Assembly (NCBI GenBank): GCA_002015125.1
Contig: MUYB01000060.1
Location: 1-34,586 of the forward strand
Source of the DNA: [Haemophilus] felis
GTDB lineage: Bacteria; Pseudomonadota; Gammaproteobacteria; Enterobacterales; Pasteurellaceae
DNA length: 34,586 bases
Direction: 5' to 3'
Below, one piece after another: positions 1 through 8,042 of the stretch. Both the position numbers and the translations under genes were made by a program. Below the pieces are notes generated by a model, which was given only the letters and a program-made list of their open reading frames with translations, was not told the DNA's origin and searched no databases. Each line of letters begins with the position of its first letter. Position 1 is the first letter of the stretch.

Positions 1-17
1 TGGTTTGATCTTCTACA
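1..17 (+). mobile_element. End of a repeated element (IS-like), fragment
   Basis: These 17 bases (TGGTTTGATCTTCTACA) recur exactly, in reverse orientation, at 34522-34538, where they form the boundary between foreign sequence and pepT. The shared block stops at ACA in both places, after which the flanks differ completely (phage portal gene here, pepT there). Seen: the perfect match. Inferred: both window edges lie in copies of one repeated element, such as an insertion sequence, whose terminus ends in CA. No transposase is present in the window, so the family cannot be named. Confidence 0.5.
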
Positions 18-774
18 TTTAATCATTGGATTCAAGTAGTTTATATTTTGTAAATTGGATCACATTCTCACCAAGCCAATCATTCAATTCTTCAAATCGT
101 CTTTGCAATGGTTCGATTTCATTAACAAAGAAAACTTCAGCAGCTCTTTTCACATCGCCAAAACCTGCCGCATTCGTGGGAATAATTCCCATCAGTTGCG
201 GTGGCACACGATGAGCGGCAAGAATATCATCACGGCTAGTATTTTTAATATTTAAGAATTCATCTTTAGCCACAACATCAGACAACGGAATAATTTTTAA
301 ACCGTTTTCTTTGCCATCAGGTGCATAGATAAACAGGTTTTTAAAATTCTCCTTGCCTTTGGCTTCTCGTAATTGTCTTTTTATCTCATCAATATCCTCA
401 ACACTATGCGCAGGATCCGTCATATACATAATAAACCCAGCGTGAGCACCGTTGATATAATATTTTCTACGGAACAATGTCGCACTTTCATTTAAGAAAG
501 CGGATTGCAAAGAGGAAAGATAATCAGGTAACCCGTAGATCTCTTGGTTCACATCAGGTTTCATCAAATGAAATATGCTATCTTTTTTAAATTCATAATC
601 TTGAGTGGAGGTAATCTGAAAATAAACGCCCTCTTCTTTCCCTTTGCGTATATATTTTGCAAGGGGTGCATTCAATGCAATTGGTTTACCCCACGCATTA
701 CGCACCACTTCAAGATAAGCATTACCAAACACAAGATAATCCTGCACAAATTTTTCTAGCTGTGTACGTTTTAA

Positions 775-783
775 AAGTGCGGT
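775..783 (+). repeat. DNA uptake sequence core (USS)
   Basis: Exact AAGTGCGGT inside the phage portal remnant. It pairs with an inverted copy 40 bases away (824-832). The USS is the self-DNA tag used in Haemophilus/Aggregatibacter competence. Confidence 0.8.
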
Positions 784-823
784 GGTTTTGCAGGTTGAAA
801 GTAAAATATTTTTCTTTACCGTA

Positions 824-832
824 ACCGCACTT
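824..832 (-). repeat. DNA uptake sequence core (USS), inverted copy
   Basis: ACCGCACTT on the plus strand, i.e. the USS core on the minus strand, within the portal remnant and inverted relative to the copy at 775-783. Confidence 0.8.
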
Positions 833-917
833 TCGTGATGAGAGCTTGCCCGCAAAGAACGAGCCAAGCCACTAAAATCCACAGGAGGATTATAATATTT
901 ATGTGTCGGTTTTTTGC

Positions 918-961
918 TTTTCAGCAAAGATATAAAAATATATAATTAAAAACTATTATCA
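918..961 (+). promoter_or_regulatory. Predicted hutX promoter with Fur-like half-site
   Basis: A perfect TATAAT lies at 941-946, with TTTTCA (four of six matches to TTGACA) at 918-923 and a 17-base spacer. ATTATCA at 955-961, just past the likely start point, equals one half of a Fur box; the other half matches poorly. The -35 element lies in the 5' end of the phage portal remnant, so the present promoter straddles the phage/chromosome junction. Iron control is expected for heme-uptake genes, but Fur binding is only suggested. Confidence 0.5.
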
Positions 962-979
962 ATATCAAATGGAAGTTTT

Positions 980-1474
980 ATGTCATCGATTAAACAAAAA
1001 GTCGCCGATTTATTGGCACAAAATCCAAATATGATTACGTTGGAAATGGCGGAAAAATTACAATGTCCAGAAGGTCAGATTTTATGCGCTTTGCCTGATG
1101 AGTTTGTGCGTTTATTTCCCGCGGAAAGAGCAGAGGAAATTTTACAACAGATTAGTCATTGGGGAACTTTTACCACAATTATCGAAAAAGAAGGCAGTAT
1201 TTTCGAGGTTAAAGATCGTTTCCCAAGTGGCATAATTAGTCGTGGTTATTACAACCTTAATATGAAAGATGAAGAAGGTGCTATTCACGGCCATTTAAAA
1301 TTAGATGCTATCGCACATATTGCCTTTGTGAGTTTACCTTTCCGCGGTAAAGAAAGTTATAACATCGCGTTTATTGCACAGAGTGGGCAAACAATTTTTA
1401 AAGTTTATCTCGGTAGAGATGAGCAGCGTAAACTTTTCCCAGAACAAATTAATTTGTTTAAAGCATTTAAATAA
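980..1474 (+). CDS. hutX: HutX/ChuX-family cytosolic heme carrier
   Basis: This 164-residue cytosolic protein belongs to the ChuX/HutX family (formerly DUF1008). Members bind heme after import and pass it to a heme-degrading or heme-storage partner. The whole protein fits the family in length; SHWGTF, FPSGIISRGYYNLN and IHGHLKLDAIAHIAFVSLPFRGKES are typical segments. The start has GGAAG a few bases upstream. It precedes hutZ by 12 bases and clearly shares its transcript, as in other Gram-negative heme operons. No heme receptor or ABC importer is next to it: the upstream side is a phage remnant, so a receptor gene may have been lost or lie elsewhere. Heme transfer to HutZ is inferred from the family. 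Confidence 0.87.
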   Translation: MSSIKQKVADLLAQNPNMITLEMAEKLQCPEGQILCALPDEFVRLFPAERAEEILQQISHWGTFTTIIEKEGSIFEVKDRFPSGIISRGYYNLNMKDEEGAIHGHLKLDAIAHIAFVSLPFRGKESYNIAFIAQSGQTIFKVYLGRDEQRKLFPEQINLFKAFK

Positions 1475-1486
1475 GGAGAGTTTCAA

Positions 1487-2029
1487 ATGACCACAAATCG
1501 TCAAGAAGTATTACAAAATCGATTAGGGCCTGAGATTCAGGAATTTAAACAACAATGTAAAACCATTGTTCTAGCGACGCTAGATAAAGAAGGTACGCCT
1601 AATGTAAGCTATGCTCCTTTCGTTATTAATAATGGCGAATATCAAGTTATTATTTCGACTATTGCTCGTCATGCGCGTAATCTCTTAGATGTGCCAAAAG
1701 TCTCACTTATGCTTTTGGAAGATGAAAGTAAAAGCCGTGAGATTTATGCCCGTCGTCGTTTAACTTTTGATGCAGCTGCAAGAGTGTTAACAAGACATAG
1801 CGATGAATGGCATAGCGCCGTTCAAGCCTTACAAAATCGTCATGGTAAAATTGTAGAAAATTTATCGAAATTAGAAGACTTTAAAGTGTTTTGTTTTAAA
1901 CCAACTGCGGGCTTATTTGTAAAAGGTTTTGGTAAAGCCTTTCAGGTAACGTCAGATGAATTAGTGAGTTTTGTACATTTAGATGAAGGGCATCAGGAAG
2001 AAGGTCCACATCAACCAGAAGCAAAATAA
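1487..2029 (+). CDS. hutZ: HutZ/HugZ-family heme oxygenase
   Basis: The 180-residue product has the split-barrel flavin-reductase-like fold of the HugZ/HutZ heme-degrading enzymes, with typical N-terminal strands (TIVLATLDKEGTPNVSYAPFV) and YQVIISTIARHARNL, plus LMLLEDE and ARRRLTFDAAARVL. Family members open heme oxidatively and release iron for use; they act as dimers in the cytosol. The C-terminal segment after VKGFGKAFQV contains a His-rich tail (HLDEGHQEEGPH), which in related proteins helps bind heme. An AGGAG ribosome site lies in the 12-base gap after hutX, and a strong hairpin follows at 2046. This is the homologue of H. influenzae HI0854. Naming follows the neighbouring hutX. Confidence 0.87.
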   Translation: MTTNRQEVLQNRLGPEIQEFKQQCKTIVLATLDKEGTPNVSYAPFVINNGEYQVIISTIARHARNLLDVPKVSLMLLEDESKSREIYARRRLTFDAAARVLTRHSDEWHSAVQALQNRHGKIVENLSKLEDFKVFCFKPTAGLFVKGFGKAFQVTSDELVSFVHLDEGHQEEGPHQPEAK

Positions 2030-2045
2030 TTAAGGTTTAAATATA

Positions 2046-2078
2046 AAAAAGCATCGGCGCGTTAAGACGATGCTTTTT
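2046..2078. terminator. Bidirectional terminator between hutZ and hemH
   Basis: AAAAAGCATCG (2046-2056) pairs perfectly with CGATGCTTTTT (2068-2078) around an 11-base loop. The A/T tracts on both sides allow it to end hutXZ rightward and the hemH transcript leftward. Confidence 0.9.
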
Positions 2079-2095
2079 GTATTTTTAGAGCTTAT

Positions 2096-3064
2096 TCATA
2101 TTCTTGCTAAAATTAAATTTGCCATCATTTCGATATGTTTGCTTTGGCTATTTAATGCAGGAATATAACGATAAGATTCCCCGCCGTTATTGAGAAAATT
2201 TTCCTTATTTTCTTCTTCAATTTCCTCTAGGGTTTCTAGGCAATCTGCTGAAAATCCAGGACAAATCACCGCGACTTTTTTTATATTTTGCTTTGCTGCC
2301 TGCATTAAAAATTTGTCTGTATATGGCTGTAACCATTCTTCTCTCCCAAAGCGAGATTGGAAAGAAAGCAACCAGCGATTTTCCTTTAATCCCAAACGTT
2401 CAACCACGGCAGTAACGGTCTGTTGACAATGTTCACGATAATAATCTCCCATGATTTCATAACGTAATGGAATACCATGGAAAGAAAATAGTAAGAATTC
2501 ATCTTGTTTGAGTGTAGCGGCGTTAATAGATTCCACTAAAGCCTCAATGTAATCATTATTCAAATGGTAGGAATGAATAAATTCAAAAGGTAAAAAACCT
2601 CGTTGAGTTTGTAAACATTTAGCCAAAGCATCAAATACAGCGCCTGTTGTGGAACTACTGTACTGCGGATAAAGGGGTAAAACGATGATTTTTTCTGCTT
2701 GTTGATCTGTTAATTTCTGTAAGGCTTGTTCAATGGAAGGTTGTCCATAGGTCATACCCACTTCTACACAAATACCTAAATTTTGTTGATCAAAATATTG
2801 TTGTAGCGCCTGTTGTTGCTGGCGACTAATAGCGAGTAACGGTGAGCCTTTTTCTGTCCAAATTGAGGCATAGTTTTTTGCAACCAGTTTTGAGCGTAAA
2901 GGTAAAATAATTCCTTTTAATAGAGGAAACCAACGCCATTTGGGTAAATCAACCACGCGAGGATCTGTTAAGAATTGCCAAAGGTAGCGAGAGAGTGCTT
3001 GGGGTGTTGGACTATCAGGTGTGCCTAAATTGACCAACATAACACCGATTTTCATTTTATTCAT
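2096..3064 (-). CDS. hemH: Ferrochelatase
   Basis: HemH inserts Fe2+ into protoporphyrin IX, the last step of protoheme synthesis, at the inner face of the membrane. The 322 residues match bacterial ferrochelatases: [13 protein letters not shown] at the N terminus, [17 protein letters not shown], the signature LLFSFHGIP with catalytic His196, and [15 protein letters not shown] with the conserved acidic residues near 277-281. The first ATG overlaps the end of the upstream thioesterase gene by 8 bases. A second ATG three codons on, just past that stop, would also serve. The overlap suggests translational coupling. It ends at a shared terminator facing the heme-degrading hutXZ pair, so heme synthesis and heme breakdown converge here. 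Confidence 0.95.
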   Translation of the reverse strand: MNKMKIGVMLVNLGTPDSPTPQALSRYLWQFLTDPRVVDLPKWRWFPLLKGIILPLRSKLVAKNYASIWTEKGSPLLAISRQQQQALQQYFDQQNLGICVEVGMTYGQPSIEQALQKLTDQQAEKIIVLPLYPQYSSSTTGAVFDALAKCLQTQRGFLPFEFIHSYHLNNDYIEALVESINAATLKQDEFLLFSFHGIPLRYEIMGDYYREHCQQTVTAVVERLGLKENRWLLSFQSRFGREEWLQPYTDKFLMQAAKQNIKKVAVICPGFSADCLETLEEIEEENKENFLNNGGESYRYIPALNSQSKHIEMMANLILARI

Positions 3065-3476
3065 AGTTCATTACAGAAAGTGTTAAACGAGCGATACAAC
3101 AGAGTTTATGTTGTTGATCAGTAATTTCAATTTGCCACACTTGGGTTTTATTTCCTAAATGCAGCGGTGTTGCGCGAGCGGTTACCATACCCTGTTTTAC
3201 AGGGCGCAAATGGTTAGCGTTAATGTCTAAACCAAAGATATATTGGGACTCTGTTACACAACAAAATCCTGCCATTGAACCCACTGTCTCAGCCAAGGCG
3301 ACGGAAATACCACCATGTAAAAAGCCCATAGGTTGAATGGTTTTTTCATTAATAGGCATTGTTGCTTCTAACCAATTTTCACCTTGCGCACTAAAACAAA
3401 TTCCAAGATGTTCAATTGCACTATGCTTTGATAGTTGATTCATTTTTTCAAGGCTAAGCGTTTTTTTCCAAATCAT
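3057..3476 (-). CDS. menI: Hotdog-fold acyl-CoA thioesterase, MenI/YdiI-like
   Basis: This 139-residue protein has the PaaI/YdiI hotdog thioesterase pattern: [20 protein letters not shown] at 51-70 carries the HGG motif and Glu63, the same position as the catalytic Glu of E. coli YdiI. Later, [15 protein letters not shown] and the basic strand before VWQIEITD fit the fold. In E. coli this enzyme hydrolyses 1,4-dihydroxy-2-naphthoyl-CoA in menaquinone synthesis and acts on other aryl- and acyl-CoAs. The H. influenzae homologue (HI1161) is likewise next to ydiJ and near hemH. It sits one base after ydiJ and overlaps hemH, so all three are probably cotranscribed. The menaquinone role is inferred; a broad-specificity thioesterase is the alternative. 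Confidence 0.8.
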   Translation of the reverse strand: MIWKKTLSLEKMNQLSKHSAIEHLGICFSAQGENWLEATMPINEKTIQPMGFLHGGISVALAETVGSMAGFCCVTESQYIFGLDINANHLRPVKQGMVTARATPLHLGNKTQVWQIEITDQQHKLCCIARLTLSVMNYE

Positions 3477-3477
3477 A

Positions 3478-6400
3478 TTATTTTAATAAGGTTAATAAAG
3501 CTTGTACTGGGTGTTTTAGCTGGAAATTTTCTAAACGTTTTACTTGGCTACGACAGGAATAGCCTGTAGCTAAACAATGTTCTAAATTTTTGCCTTTAAG
3601 TTTGCCAGCCCAAGAAAGGTGGTAGATTTCTTTTGACATTTCTAAATGTTTTGTTTCATGGCCAAAGATACCCGCCATACCGCAACAACCCACATTTTCC
3701 ACAAGAAGATCTTGTTTAAACCAAGTAAAAATTTGTTGCCATTCTTTGGCGCTATTCGGTAATGCCGTAGATTCTGTGCAATGGGGGAATAAGTACCACT
3801 GAGCATCTTTTACAGAATGTGTTTCTATCTGTTTTTGTATTTTTGTTTGTTCGCTGTGTAGCCATTCATGAGCGGTTAGTACGTTGAATTGACCACGCTT
3901 TTCTTTCAGAATTTCTTTATATTCATCGCGATAACTTATCACAATGGCAGGATCTACGCCCACTAAGGGAATATTAAGTGTCGCGACACGGGCCAAAAAG
4001 TCAGCTTGATTTTTAGCAGTTTTAGCAAAACGCGCTAAAAAACCTTTAATGTGTTGCACTTTGCCATTAGGCTTGAATGGAAGCACAATCGCCTGATATC
4101 CAAGCTTTTGAGTGAGCGACACAAAATCTGCGATGACTTTCGCATCATAATAAGAAGTGAAAGGATCTTGAACAATCAACAACATATTTTGTTTTTCTAT
4201 CGCCGTTAACTGTTCCAGCTGTTCCAATGACCTATCTTGATAGCCAATTTCCACAAGTTGTTGTTGCAGAGAAGGGTTTGACAACAGTGGTAAATCTACA
4301 ATTCCTAATACTTTTTCTGTAGCAAGTTGAAGGAACTTCGCTGAGTTGAAAAAGTTGAAAAATGCCGGCTGTTTAGCCATTAAAGGCGCAATATATTCCA
4401 CATTGGCAACCACATGGTCTTTGAGCGGACGTAAGTAGCGCTGGTGATAGAAATGGAAAAATTTTGAACGGAAACTTGGCACATCAATTTTGATCGGACA
4501 TTGACTTGCGCAGGCTTTACAAGCAAGGCAAGTATCCATACTGGCTTTTACTTCGTGTGAAAAATCATATTCGCCTCGCCATTTTTGCACGCTGTTACGA
4601 ATCTTATGTACTAACGAGGTAAGCTTAATCTCTGATTGCTGAAAATCTAATTGTGTCGGCGTTACATTTTCCTGTGCAAGTAAATATAACCACTCGCGTA
4701 CCATCGCGGCTCTGCCTTTTGGTGAAAATAAACGATTTTTACTCACCTTCATAGAAGGACACATAGTGCTATGAACATCAAAGTTAAAACATAAACCATT
4801 ACCGTTACAGTTCATTGCGCCGTTAAACTCTGTTTTCATTTCAATTGGAATTTGACGATCTTTATCCGCTCGCATTGGCGATAAAATGGAATAAAGTTCA
4901 GCATCGCTGTGTAGTGGTGTACAAATTTTTCCAGGATTTAGACGATTCTCTGGATCAAATAAAAATTTGATATAACGAAGCTCTTGCCAAAGCTCGGGGG
5001 TAAAGAATTTTTCACCATATTGTGAACGCATTCCTTTTCCGTGTTCACCCCAAATTAAACCTCCGTATTTGCGAGTTAATTCAGCTACTTGATCCGAAAT
5101 ATCTTTGAAAAGTGTCACTTGCTTTTTATCGCACAAATCTAAAGCAGGGCGAACGTGTAATACACCCGCATCTACGTGTCCAAACATACCGTAGCTCAAT
5201 TGATGTTTATCCAGTAAGGCACGAAATTCAGTAATAAAATCTGCTAAATGCTCCGGCGGTACACAGGTATCTTCAACAAATGCAATAGGTTTAGCTGAAC
5301 CTTTAGCGTTACCTAATAGTCCTACCGCTTTTTTACGCATTGCATAAATTTTTTCTATGGAAGTTAAATCCGAGCATACTTGATAACCTATGATTGCATC
5401 TTGTTTATTCAGAATTTTTTCATCCAATGCCTGACAAAGTGCGCTAACTTGACGCTGAATCTTGTTCTTATCATTGCTCGCATATTCCACAATATTCAGC
5501 CCTAATATTGGATTTTCTGTATCTTCTGTCAGCAGCTCATTAACGGAATGCCAAATAATATCTTGTTTAGCTAAGTTCAAAACTTTTGAATCTATCGTCT
5601 CTACTGATAGCGCATTGGCTTTAACCATAAAAGGGGCGTTGCGTAGCGCCGAATCAAAGGAATTATATTTAATATTAATTAAGGTGCGATATTGTGGAAT
5701 TGGCGTCAGATCTAGCGTCGCTTCACAAATGAAAGCAAGAGAACCCTCAGAACCAGTGAGGATTCGAGTTAAATTAAATTCACTTTCATCTTGATTGAAC
5801 ACATTTTTTAAATCATAGCCTGTTAAAAAACGGTTGAGTTGAGGCAAGTCATTAATAATTTGTGCGCGCTTTTCCGAACAACGCTGGAAAACCTCTTGAT
5901 GAATGTGTTTGACCCTAGGGGTAAATTTTTTCTGCTCTAATTGCTCTACAAAATTTTTACAATCCAATGCTTGCGTATCTAAAATTTCGCCATTTATTAA
6001 TACTGCACGCAGTCCCAAAATATGATCTGAAGTTTTTCCATATTGTAAAGAACCTTGCCCAGAAGCATCGGTGTTGATCATACCGCCTAACGTCGCTCGG
6101 TTACTTGTAGAAAGCTCGGGAGAAAAAAATAAGCCGTAAGGTTTGAGGAATTGATTTAGTTGATCTTTCACAACACCAGCTTGTACTAGAACCCGACGTT
6201 TTTCCACATTGAGTTCTAAAATTTGGGTCATATGGCGTGAGAGATCTACAATAATATTGTTATTGAGTGATTGCCCATTCGTGCCCGTACCGCCACCTCG
6301 AGGTGTAAATGTCAGACTTTTATAAATGTCTTTTTGTGCAAGTTTGGTCAAAATGACTACATCTGCAACAGTCTTAGGAAATAGGATAGCTTCGGGTAAT

Positions 6401-6585
6401 TGTTGATAAACGCTATTATCTGTTGCCAAACTTAAGCGTTCGGCATAGCTAGTGGCGATATCGCCAGAAAAATGTTGTTTCGACAACTCTTGTAGATAAT
6501 CGGCAACCAAAGGCTGAAGTTGTGGAATATTTTTTAAACGAGGTAGCATTTTTTCACTCTGAAATATCAAATCATTAACTGGCAA
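3478..6585 (-). CDS. ydiJ: FAD/Fe-S oxidoreductase YdiJ, D-2-hydroxyglutarate dehydrogenase-like
   Basis: This is a 1035-residue fusion of a FAD-linked oxidase and an Fe-S subunit, as in E. coli YdiJ (about 1018). A PCMH-type FAD domain occupies roughly residues 60-290, with PRGGGTGTNGQS at 95-106 and GSEGSLAF at 278-285. A C-terminal oxidase cap follows (HVDAGVLHVRP near 470-480, GEHGKG near 513-518). A cysteine cluster at 593, 599 and 609 precedes a 4Fe-4S ferredoxin motif with Cys686, 689, 692 and 696. A CCG-type redox motif lies at 967-969. Relatives oxidise D-2-hydroxyglutarate or D-lactate-like acids and pass electrons to quinone. It is probably first in the ydiJ-menI-hemH run. The substrate is inferred. 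Confidence 0.9.
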   Translation of the reverse strand: MPVNDLIFQSEKMLPRLKNIPQLQPLVADYLQELSKQHFSGDIATSYAERLSLATDNSVYQQLPEAILFPKTVADVVILTKLAQKDIYKSLTFTPRGGGTGTNGQSLNNNIIVDLSRHMTQILELNVEKRRVLVQAGVVKDQLNQFLKPYGLFFSPELSTSNRATLGGMINTDASGQGSLQYGKTSDHILGLRAVLINGEILDTQALDCKNFVEQLEQKKFTPRVKHIHQEVFQRCSEKRAQIINDLPQLNRFLTGYDLKNVFNQDESEFNLTRILTGSEGSLAFICEATLDLTPIPQYRTLINIKYNSFDSALRNAPFMVKANALSVETIDSKVLNLAKQDIIWHSVNELLTEDTENPILGLNIVEYASNDKNKIQRQVSALCQALDEKILNKQDAIIGYQVCSDLTSIEKIYAMRKKAVGLLGNAKGSAKPIAFVEDTCVPPEHLADFITEFRALLDKHQLSYGMFGHVDAGVLHVRPALDLCDKKQVTLFKDISDQVAELTRKYGGLIWGEHGKGMRSQYGEKFFTPELWQELRYIKFLFDPENRLNPGKICTPLHSDAELYSILSPMRADKDRQIPIEMKTEFNGAMNCNGNGLCFNFDVHSTMCPSMKVSKNRLFSPKGRAAMVREWLYLLAQENVTPTQLDFQQSEIKLTSLVHKIRNSVQKWRGEYDFSHEVKASMDTCLACKACASQCPIKIDVPSFRSKFFHFYHQRYLRPLKDHVVANVEYIAPLMAKQPAFFNFFNSAKFLQLATEKVLGIVDLPLLSNPSLQQQLVEIGYQDRSLEQLEQLTAIEKQNMLLIVQDPFTSYYDAKVIADFVSLTQKLGYQAIVLPFKPNGKVQHIKGFLARFAKTAKNQADFLARVATLNIPLVGVDPAIVISYRDEYKEILKEKRGQFNVLTAHEWLHSEQTKIQKQIETHSVKDAQWYLFPHCTESTALPNSAKEWQQIFTWFKQDLLVENVGCCGMAGIFGHETKHLEMSKEIYHLSWAGKLKGKNLEHCLATGYSCRSQVKRLENFQLKHPVQALLTLLK

Positions 6586-6723
6586 GGAAAGCTGTTCATA
6601 ATTCTATCAGGGAATCCATAAAATAGCGGAATTTTTTGCAAAAATTTCTTAAGTTATTCCATTTAATTTCAATTTTTATCACCCGCTTTTTGCTTGTGTT
6701 TGGCGCGATTTACGAAAAAAAAT

Positions 6724-6752
6724 TTGATTTCAAACAATATAGATCACATAAT
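6724..6752 (+). promoter_or_regulatory. Predicted ompA promoter
   Basis: TTGATT (6724-6729) and CATAAT (6747-6752) are separated by 17 bases, a good sigma-70 fit. Transcription would start near 6759 and give a leader of about 155 bases, typical of long-lived ompA mRNAs. Confidence 0.55.
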
Positions 6753-6836
6753 AGACAGGTTTTTCTTTGTTGGACCGGAGTGATTTTGGCAAGCAATAAT
6801 TGAAAAACATAAATTAAAATTAGGTATTTTAATGTT

Positions 6837-6873
6837 GTGAGATTTTAAGATTGAGAGATAATTAAAATCTCAC
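6837..6873 (+). promoter_or_regulatory. Hairpin in the ompA leader
   Basis: GTGAGATTTTAA (6837-6848) pairs perfectly with TTAAAATCTCAC (6862-6873) around a 13-base purine-rich loop. It lies between the predicted start point and the ribosome site and lacks a following T-run, so it is not a terminator. By analogy with E. coli ompA, a leader stem could protect the mRNA from 5'-end-dependent decay; a binding site for an sRNA or protein is another option. Confidence 0.6.
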
Positions 6874-6913
6874 GAAGTTTAAAATGACTAGACGATTAAA
6901 AGAGGATCATAAA

Positions 6914-7948
6914 ATGAAAAAAACAGCAATCGCATTAACTATCGCAGCACTAGCAGCAGCGACAACAGCACAAGCTGCACCACAAGCGAATACTTTCTAC
7001 GCTGGCGCTAAAGCAGGTTGGGCATCATTACATGATGGTGTAGAGCAGTTTAAAGGCACTGACGTCAAAGTAAAAAGAAATGATGCTACTTATGGCGTTT
7101 TTGGTGGTTACCAAATTACGAATAACTTTGCGGTAGAACTTGGTTATGACTACTTCGGTAAAGGTAAAGCTAGTAAGGCAGATTCCAAACAAATGTTGAA
7201 CCACGGTGCTCAATTAACTTTAAAAGCAAGCTACCCAGTTCTTGAAAATTTAGATGTGTATGCACGTGCCGGTGCTGCATTAGTTAAAACTAAGTATAAA
7301 TATATTGACGTTAATACTCCTGACAAAAGCTTTAGTAAAAGCTCTACCAAAGTATCCCCAGTATTTGCAGGTGGTTTAGAATACGCATTTACTCCAGCAT
7401 TAGCTGCTCGTCTTGAATACCAATGGGTTAAAGGTGTAGGAAACGATAATAAATTATCTTCTCTTACACAAAGAGTTGATTTCTCTCCAAGCATCGGTTC
7501 TGTAACCGCAGGTATTTCTTACCGCTTCGGTCAAACTCCTAAAGCGCCAATGGTTGCAGAAGAAGTTAGCAAAGCATTTACTTTAAAATCAGATGTATTG
7601 TTTGCATTCAACAAAGCTGATTTAAAACCAACTGCACAAGAAGCATTAGACGGTATTTACGCTGAAGTTTCTCCATTAAAATCTTTAGCAGTTGCAGTAG
7701 CGGGTTACACTGACTACTTAGGTTCTGACGCTTACAATCTTGAATTATCTCAACGTCGTGCAGACAGCGTAGCGACTTACTTAGCAAACAAAGGTGTTGC
7801 ACCAGAAGTAATCAAAGCAACTGGCTATGGTGAAGCTAACCCAGTTAAAGGCGAACAAGCTTGTAAAGCAGTGAAAGGTCGTAAAGCACTTATCGCTTGC
7901 TTAGCAGAAGATCGTCGTGTAGAAATCTCTGTTAAAGGTACAAAATAA
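6914..7948 (+). CDS. ompA: Outer membrane protein OmpA (P5/Omp29 type)
   Basis: OmpA is an abundant outer-membrane beta-barrel that also anchors the envelope to peptidoglycan. The 344-residue product has a signal peptide (MKKTAIALTIAALAA, then TTAQA before APQAN). Alternating barrel strands run to about residue 215, each surface loop variable and hydrophilic. After a short linker (KAPMVAEEVS) comes a C-terminal OmpA-like peptidoglycan-binding domain, with the segment NLELSQRRADSVATYLANKGV and two cysteines near the end (ACK...IACLA). AGAGGA precedes the chosen ATG. The homologue is H. influenzae P5 and the 29-34 kDa OmpA proteins of Aggregatibacter, and ydiJ is its neighbour in H. influenzae too. 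It is monocistronic: a promoter lies upstream and a strong terminator downstream. Confidence 0.96.
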   Translation: MKKTAIALTIAALAAATTAQAAPQANTFYAGAKAGWASLHDGVEQFKGTDVKVKRNDATYGVFGGYQITNNFAVELGYDYFGKGKASKADSKQMLNHGAQLTLKASYPVLENLDVYARAGAALVKTKYKYIDVNTPDKSFSKSSTKVSPVFAGGLEYAFTPALAARLEYQWVKGVGNDNKLSSLTQRVDFSPSIGSVTAGISYRFGQTPKAPMVAEEVSKAFTLKSDVLFAFNKADLKPTAQEALDGIYAEVSPLKSLAVAVAGYTDYLGSDAYNLELSQRRADSVATYLANKGVAPEVIKATGYGEANPVKGEQACKAVKGRKALIACLAEDRRVEISVKGTK

Positions 7949-7977
7949 TTAATTTTGTTCTTTTTATAAGATAATTG

Positions 7978-8009
7978 AAAGACCTAAACATTTGTTTAGG
8001 TCTTTTCTT
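7978..8009 (+). terminator. ompA terminator
   Basis: AAAGACCTAAAC (7978-7989) and GTTTAGGTCTTT (7994-8005) form a perfect 12-bp stem with a 4-base loop, followed by TCTTTT. Confidence 0.93.
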
Positions 8010-8042
8010 TTAATAAAACTTTAGATTGAAAAGGAAAGTAAA

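Larger units (their letters stand above)
19..927 (-). pseudogene. P2-type phage portal protein, 5'-truncated remnant
   Basis: The 302 codons match the PBSX/P2 gpQ portal family. Recognisable stretches include PPVDFSGLARS, FVQDYLVFGNAYLE, NQEIYGLPDYLSSL, NESATLFRRKYY, HAGFIMYMTD, LNIKNTSRDDILAAHRVPPQ and ELNDWLGENVIQF. The portal ring is the DNA entry channel of the phage head and docks the terminase. P2 gpQ is about 344 residues; here the first roughly 40 are missing. The open frame begins with a TTG at 927 and meets a stop at 946-948, with no good ribosome site, so I read it as truncated. In P2-like phages the divergent neighbour is the terminase large subunit, but here the neighbour is hutX, a chromosomal gene. 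The 3' end lies two bases from the repeated element at 1-17. Two uptake sequences sit inside it. Family identity is firm; non-function is inferred. Confidence 0.8.
6586..6913 (+). other. ydiJ/ompA divergent intergenic region
   Basis: This 328-base stretch holds no gene. It contains a credible ompA promoter near 6724-6752, a long AT-rich leader, and a strong 12-bp hairpin at 6837-6873. An ATG at 6884 is in frame with ompA and would add ten residues, but they are charged and would disrupt the signal peptide, so it is not taken as the start. A TAAAATAGCGG box at 6619-6629 could be a second, distal start point. Confidence 0.7.

Noticed and set aside
6733..6748. CRP site in the ompA promoter region
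   Set aside because: Only one half-site (TCACA at 6744-6748) is present; the partner position reads AACAA.
6884..6913. Upstream ATG adding ten residues to OmpA
   Set aside because: The added residues are charged and would precede a perfect signal peptide; the ATG at 6914 has its own AGAGGA site.
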